From Klebsiella grimontii (GTDB taxonomy: Bacteria; Pseudomonadota; Gammaproteobacteria; Enterobacterales; Enterobacteriaceae), in the NCBI RefSeq assembly GCF_900200035.1, contig NZ_FZTC01000002.1, positions 1-64,000 on the forward strand: a stretch of 64,000 nt of DNA, in the 5' to 3' direction. Shown one piece after another: positions 61,611-64,000 of this stretch. The position numbers were made by a program, and so were the translations under genes. The notes beneath the pieces were generated by a model. It was not told the DNA's origin, searched no databases, and saw only the letters and a program-made list of their open reading frames with translations. Numbering within the stretch: the stretch's first letter is position 1; each line of letters starts with the position of its first letter.

Positions 61611-64000
61611 TTCTTAAATCGTACTGCTATTGCTGTAGGCCTTACGTTGGCTTCCGGTGTGTTACCCGTTGCGCACTCACGTGTATACGAGTACACCTTT
61701 ACCGATATTCACGGGGGCCAAAAAAGTGTCGCAGAAAGCGCCCCATATCTTAACCCCCAGGGCAATTTTAACGCCCTTCTCATTGGAGGGTTAGATCAAC
61801 AAATCCGTATCTCTGTTTCTCGCGATATAGATAACAGCTCCGTTTATAGCACGACAACCGGCATCATAACTGTTGATGACCGAATCTCATCTTCAAGCGG
61901 CAATAGTTTCTACGGAAAGTCTGTCACGATTCCGCCTCTTAGTGATGGCCGTTACACCATCAAATCCGAAATTTTAGACTCAAAATCAACCGTGGTTTCA
62001 ACAACAACACACCCTGTGGTAATAGATACCGTAGGACCTACGTCAGATAACTTTTCGGTACCATGGATACCTGGTTATGACATGGTAGTTACTGGTTCTC
62101 GTTGGGAGCTAGGACAAGGACAAGAAGCCGTAATTTATCTTGCGGTAAAAAACATAAATGACCTATCAGGTTTTGATAAAGCAACAGTCCAAATTATCAA
62201 ACCTGATGGAATAGTCCAGTCCAACTATACAATGTCTTATGATGAAGGTTCGAAGGGCGCTACAGCCCCTATCACTAAAGGTGGAATGAAAAAGGCAGAT
62301 TGGATGCCTGTTTCTGATGCCGATACTGATTTTAAATTTCGAGGATTCCTTTATGATAAGGCTGGGAATGTTTCTCAACTTCCAGACCAGACATTTGTAT
62401 TTGATTCTTCCCCAGGTGAATATGAAATATTTGCAGTTGAAGATCAAACATCCCCGACTAGCGTAGTTCCAGGTTTCAGCTCTGGATATGTGAAATATAC
62501 TGCGGGAATGACTGTTAATGATAACCCTGTAACACTGATATATAAACTTCCTCGATCAAATTACAGGCCATATAATAAGGCAGGGCTTTCTTTTGGAAAC
62601 CTGTTAACTGAATCAAATGGATACGTATATATCAAACAAAGAGTAGCTGTTGGCACGAAGATTGTAATATCAAATGGATATCAATACAGCGGCGGTGATG
62701 GGTCATATAATGTTAAGTTAGGTGCTGACGTTCCAAAGTCACCAGTCATAAAATCCCGCTCAATTCAGTTTTCGACAATTGGATATTTTTCCGATGGCTC
62801 AGTTAAATATACAGATAAAGATCTACCAGGTGAATATCTAACAGCATCAATTGAAGTTGAACCTCGAAATTTTGTTCAGTCTTTTAATAACTTAACTCAA
62901 GGTTATAAAGTTTGTAGCATTCCTGTAGGTGAGACTAAATGTACCGGTCCATTTTCTTATAAAATAAATAAAGGTAATGGTTACATTGCTCATTATTTTA
63001 GCGTAAGCAATGCCGAAAAAACCCTAAGTTCAGATCAGTTTGAAATCCGAAGCATTTGGAATACTGATCTAATACCTAAAATTACAGGATTTGACTATCG
63101 TGAATCGACTAAATCAATACTTGTGTATGTTACGCAACCAGGTAATGGTAACTGGCGAGAGGTATTAAGATTAGCAGGTGTTGAACTTTTTGACACAATT
63201 ACCGGCACGTCACTTTTAAATGGTTCAAAAGTTGCGATGTCAGGTGATGATTATACCTATGCTTTTGATTTATCTAAGTTACCCGAGGGTAAATATGACT
63301 TGGCATTCAGAGCAGAAGATACTTTCAATAATACTTCTCAACTTCCTTTTCAGTCGATTGTCGTGGATAAAACACCCCCTTCTCTCTCTATCTCATATGA
63401 TGGAGCGCCTCTAATATCTGAAAGTACGGTATACGGTTTAGAGAACATATCTGTATCTGTAACAGATTCTTTGAGCGAGTCAAAAATTTACCAAATGGTT
63501 CTTCAAGGCGGACCTACATCTGATGATGTTGAATTAGGTTTTACTAAAAATACGGATGGAACCTATACCCCACTCTATCCACGATTATTTCCGTCTCTCG
63601 ATGAAACAACTGATAAATACACTCTTTTAGTTAAAGCTATAGATGATGCTGGCAACATGTCATCCAAATCTATCCGCTTTGCCTACTACCCTAAGAACCT
63701 TATAGTTCTTGATAAACTTAATACTTTGGCAGTCAGTAAGGCTATAAAATTATCTTCTGGTGAACCATTAGCCGTTCTAAAAGCAAGCCAGTTGCGCCGT
63801 AATGATGGTTCTCTTGCAAAAGGCGTCCAGACTGCCCTAATTACTGTAAGGGGAGACTCAGCATTCCCTATTAGTGTAATTGGCAATGTTGTGGCACCAG
63901 GAGAAACAAAAGAAATTCAAATAGATTTAGGTTCTGTTGGAAACGATGTAGTGATCCCAATATTTCCTGGTATTAATGGTGTTGTTGGTTCATCTGGATT
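61611..64000 (+). pseudogene. Giant Ig-like secreted protein, interrupted at codon 6 by IS3
   Basis: Removing the IS and one ATT copy joins the ATG at 60334 (MNLQL) to the frame at 61611, giving a perfect signal peptide MNLQLFLNRTAIAVGLTLAS followed by GVLPVAHS and the mature protein. The frame is then open to the window edge (about 800 codons) and continues beyond. The content is repeated Ig-like beta modules (VVDKTPPSLSISYDGAPL; ADWMPVSDADTDFKFRG). IncHI plasmids carry such giant Ig-like proteins needed for conjugation. Because the signal peptide is split, secretion should be lost unless the IS excises. Confidence 0.85.

Overview
The window reads as about 64 kb of a large conjugative plasmid backbone of the IncHI type (R27/R478-like) from an enterobacterium. 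The basis is a nearly complete F-like mating-pair-formation set of the H-pilus type: pilin, TraL/E/K/B/V/C relatives, a TraF-type (S26) peptidase, a TraW-TrbC fusion, TraU, TraN and TraG relatives. Typical IncHI companions are also present: an Hha-like modulator, a plasmid Tus relative, CobS/CobT-like proteins and giant secreted Ig-like proteins. No rRNA or tRNA gene was seen. Family assignments are from reading the sequence; nothing was searched.

Layout. 0-0.43 kb: tandem 42-bp repeats running off the left edge. 0.45-3.2 kb: CoiA-like protein, Hha-like protein, tyrosine recombinase. 3.2-7.9 kb: mostly leftward small genes around a Tus-like terminator protein. 8.0-16.9 kb: a leftward operon of nine genes (TOPRIM primase-like, CobT-like VWA/HEGGH protein with a long DSD repeat, DUF3150-like, CobS-like AAA+ ATPase, OB-fold-like and unknown proteins); seven of the nine genes are preceded by the same two-hairpin element. 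17.2-19.0 kb: UvrD-like helicase. 19.2-22.0 kb: accessory island with RelBE-like and HicAB toxin-antitoxin pairs, two orphan antitoxin-like genes and a three-repeat CRISPR mini-array with its own promoter and no cas genes. 22.0-33.5 kb: transfer block 1 (traG, lipoprotein, trhN, trhU, trhW, trhP). 33.6-35.3 kb: IS200/IS605 element. 35.4-41.1 kb: 1413-aa secreted Ig-like protein and three small genes. 41.1-43.0 kb: orphan TnpB element and a TnpB remnant. 43.2-45.5 kb: four rightward genes (degenerate phosphoesterase, three exported proteins). 45.6-55.0 kb: transfer block 2 (trhC to trhA, leftward). 55.05-56.0 kb: non-coding. 56.0-60.2 kb: rightward genes including a ParB/KorB-like protein flanked by two DnaJ-type zinc-finger proteins. 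60.35-61.6 kb: IS3-family insertion that splits a second giant Ig-like gene within its signal peptide; the rest of that gene runs off the right edge.

The most striking global signal is a 13-bp palindrome, AAAAGT-N-ACTTTT, with 18 exact W-centred copies and about 15 near copies spread over genes and spacers in nearly every module. It has the length and symmetry of the RP4 KorB operator, and the window encodes a ParB/KorB-like protein (58.1-59.3 kb), so a plasmid-wide regulatory or partition network is a reasonable hypothesis. The second striking signal is the repeated two-hairpin intercistronic element in the CobS/CobT operon. Transfer genes sit in two leftward blocks; a strong terminator directly after the pilin gene probably sets high pilin relative to the rest.
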